The position numbers and the translations under genes are program-made. This document shows, in pieces, positions 5,482 to 6,187 of a stretch of DNA of 6,187 nucleotides; position 1 is the stretch's first letter, and every line of letters begins with the position of its first letter. The notes under the pieces are model-generated. The model saw only the letters and a program-made list of their open reading frames with translations, was not told the DNA's origin and searched no databases. This DNA comes from Pseudomonadota bacterium (lineage in GTDB: Bacteria; Bdellovibrionota; JAFGOL01): NCBI GenBank assembly GCA_026390535.1, contig JAPLFT010000094.1, forward strand, positions 1-6,187, written 5' to 3'.

Positions 5482-6187
5482 TTACGAAATTTTTAATCTT
5501 ATAGCCGGATTTGCTTTCATTATTTCTGTTGTATTGACCGGAAAATTCAATACCGTAAAAATAATTCTCTCTCTACTAACAGTAATATGCCTGATAATTG
5601 TTCCTTCTTCGCCGGCTTACTTTATATTACTATCATTAATCAGTCTGATTCAGGCATGGTTTTTTATAAGCAGAGGACAGAAAAAATCATCATATAAATA
5701 TTTTCTTTATTCATTCCTTTTTGTTTTCATGAACATTCCCATAATATCCGTATATTCAAGGATTTTTTTGATATGTATTTTTGTATTAAAAACCGTTATC
5801 ACCTCATACAAAGATGAAATATCAGATCCATTCATGTTCGTCCTTAATGCCGCTTTGATCACAGGTATGGCTCTAAACATACAACCATTACAACATTCCA
5901 ATATAATTTCCTGTGTTTTATTCCTTATGATAATCGTCGGACTATTAAGATCCATTTTAGACGCATCCATTAAAACCCTCATATATATATTGCCTATCTT
6001 CATGTTGGCTTCATTACTATCCGGAAACTTATCCATCTTGCTCTCTACCCTCTACACTTTTTTGGCCGCAATAATATACAGTCGTCATAAAGAAAAATTA
6101 AGTTTTTCTTTTGTTTGCCTTTTTATAATACCTTTTATTGATAACTCAGTTATGCATGTGGCTATAAAAAATATTACAATGGCTATA
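5471..6187 (+). CDS. Polytopic membrane protein in NuoL/M/N position, runs off the window
   Basis: The frame opens at ATG 5471 and stays open for 239 codons to the window end. It is strongly hydrophobic with about seven or more membrane segments already visible. It follows the K-like gene with an 11-base overlap, where a complex I operon has NuoL (antiporter-like ion pump subunit, 450-620 residues). P-A-Y-F-I-L-L-S-L-I-S-L followed by a short polar loop, and R-I-F-L-I-C-I-F-V-L-K-T with T-S-Y, loosely resemble the second and the W-E-bearing helices of antiporter-like subunits. If so, the key glutamate of that helix is replaced by lysine. The family's lysine and histidine motifs are not recognisable in what is visible. 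AAAGAG at 5455-5460 is a fair ribosome site. Treat the family as unproven. Confidence 0.7.
   Translation, partial: MIINYEIFNLIAGFAFIISVVLTGKFNTVKIILSLLTVICLIIVPSSPAYFILLSLISLIQAWFFISRGQKKSSYKYFLYSFLFVFMNIPIISVYSRIFLICIFVLKTVITSYKDEISDPFMFVLNAALITGMALNIQPLQHSNIISCVLFLMIIVGLLRSILDASIKTLIYILPIFMLASLLSGNLSILLSTLYTFLAAIIYSRHKEKLSFSFVCLFIIPFIDNSVMHVAIKNITMAI

Noticed and set aside
5707..6036. A 109-codon minus-strand open frame near the right edge
   Set aside because: The plus-strand frame from 5471 stays open for 239 codons and is coupled to the operon; the minus frame has no supporting context.
1..6187. CRISPR arrays, tRNA or rRNA genes, insertion sequences
   Set aside because: No regularly spaced direct repeats, RNA gene signatures, transposase motifs or flanking inverted repeats were seen.

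Overview
The window is a bacterial chromosomal segment with two divergent transcription units that leave from a shared intergenic promoter region at about 2145-2212. It is AT-rich, uses ATA isoleucine codons heavily, starts several genes with GTG, and has strong AGGAGG-type ribosome sites. Together with the gene content (folate one-carbon enzyme, DUF116 protein, complex I-like Fe-S subunits) this suggests an anaerobic bacterium. The phylum cannot be settled from sequence alone; low-GC candidate lineages such as Omnitrophota or Elusimicrobiota are only a guess.

Leftward unit (minus strand, 2144 to 1): a DUF116 membrane/cysteine-rich protein (2144-1440), then ftcD (1367 to beyond position 1). 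ftcD is a fused glutamate formimidoyltransferase / formimidoyltetrahydrofolate cyclodeaminase cut by the left edge. Both look intact and conserved. The promoter upstream of DUF116 and a second possible promoter just upstream of ftcD are readable by eye.

Rightward unit (plus strand, 2213 to 6187 and beyond): eight tightly packed, mostly overlapping genes. Their order matches the core of a complex I (Nuo/Fpo) operon: a very short NuoA-like protein, NuoB-like Fe-S subunit, NuoD-like large subunit, NuoH-like membrane subunit, NuoI-like 2[4Fe-4S] ferredoxin subunit, NuoJ-like, NuoK-like, and the start of a long membrane protein where NuoL would be. No NuoC lies between B and D, and no NuoE/F/G between D and H. 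Almost every subunit is clearly shorter than its usual relative. The Fe-S ligands of B and I are kept, but the large subunit has neither the C-terminal NiFe cysteines of hydrogenases nor the N-terminal histidine-containing segment of NuoD. The K-like protein has no membrane glutamates. This is either a strongly reduced, divergent complex I-like/Ehr-like complex with changed chemistry, or one in decay.

Two expression anomalies fall inside this operon. The large-subunit gene needs a -1 shift of frame at an A6-C-T5 run 60 bases after its start. The ferredoxin subunit has no canonical start next to its good ribosome site but has an ATT nine bases after it. The divergent promoters overlap in their -10 boxes, and the rightward one would give a nearly leaderless mRNA. 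These readings come from motif recognition and hand translation; no database search was possible.
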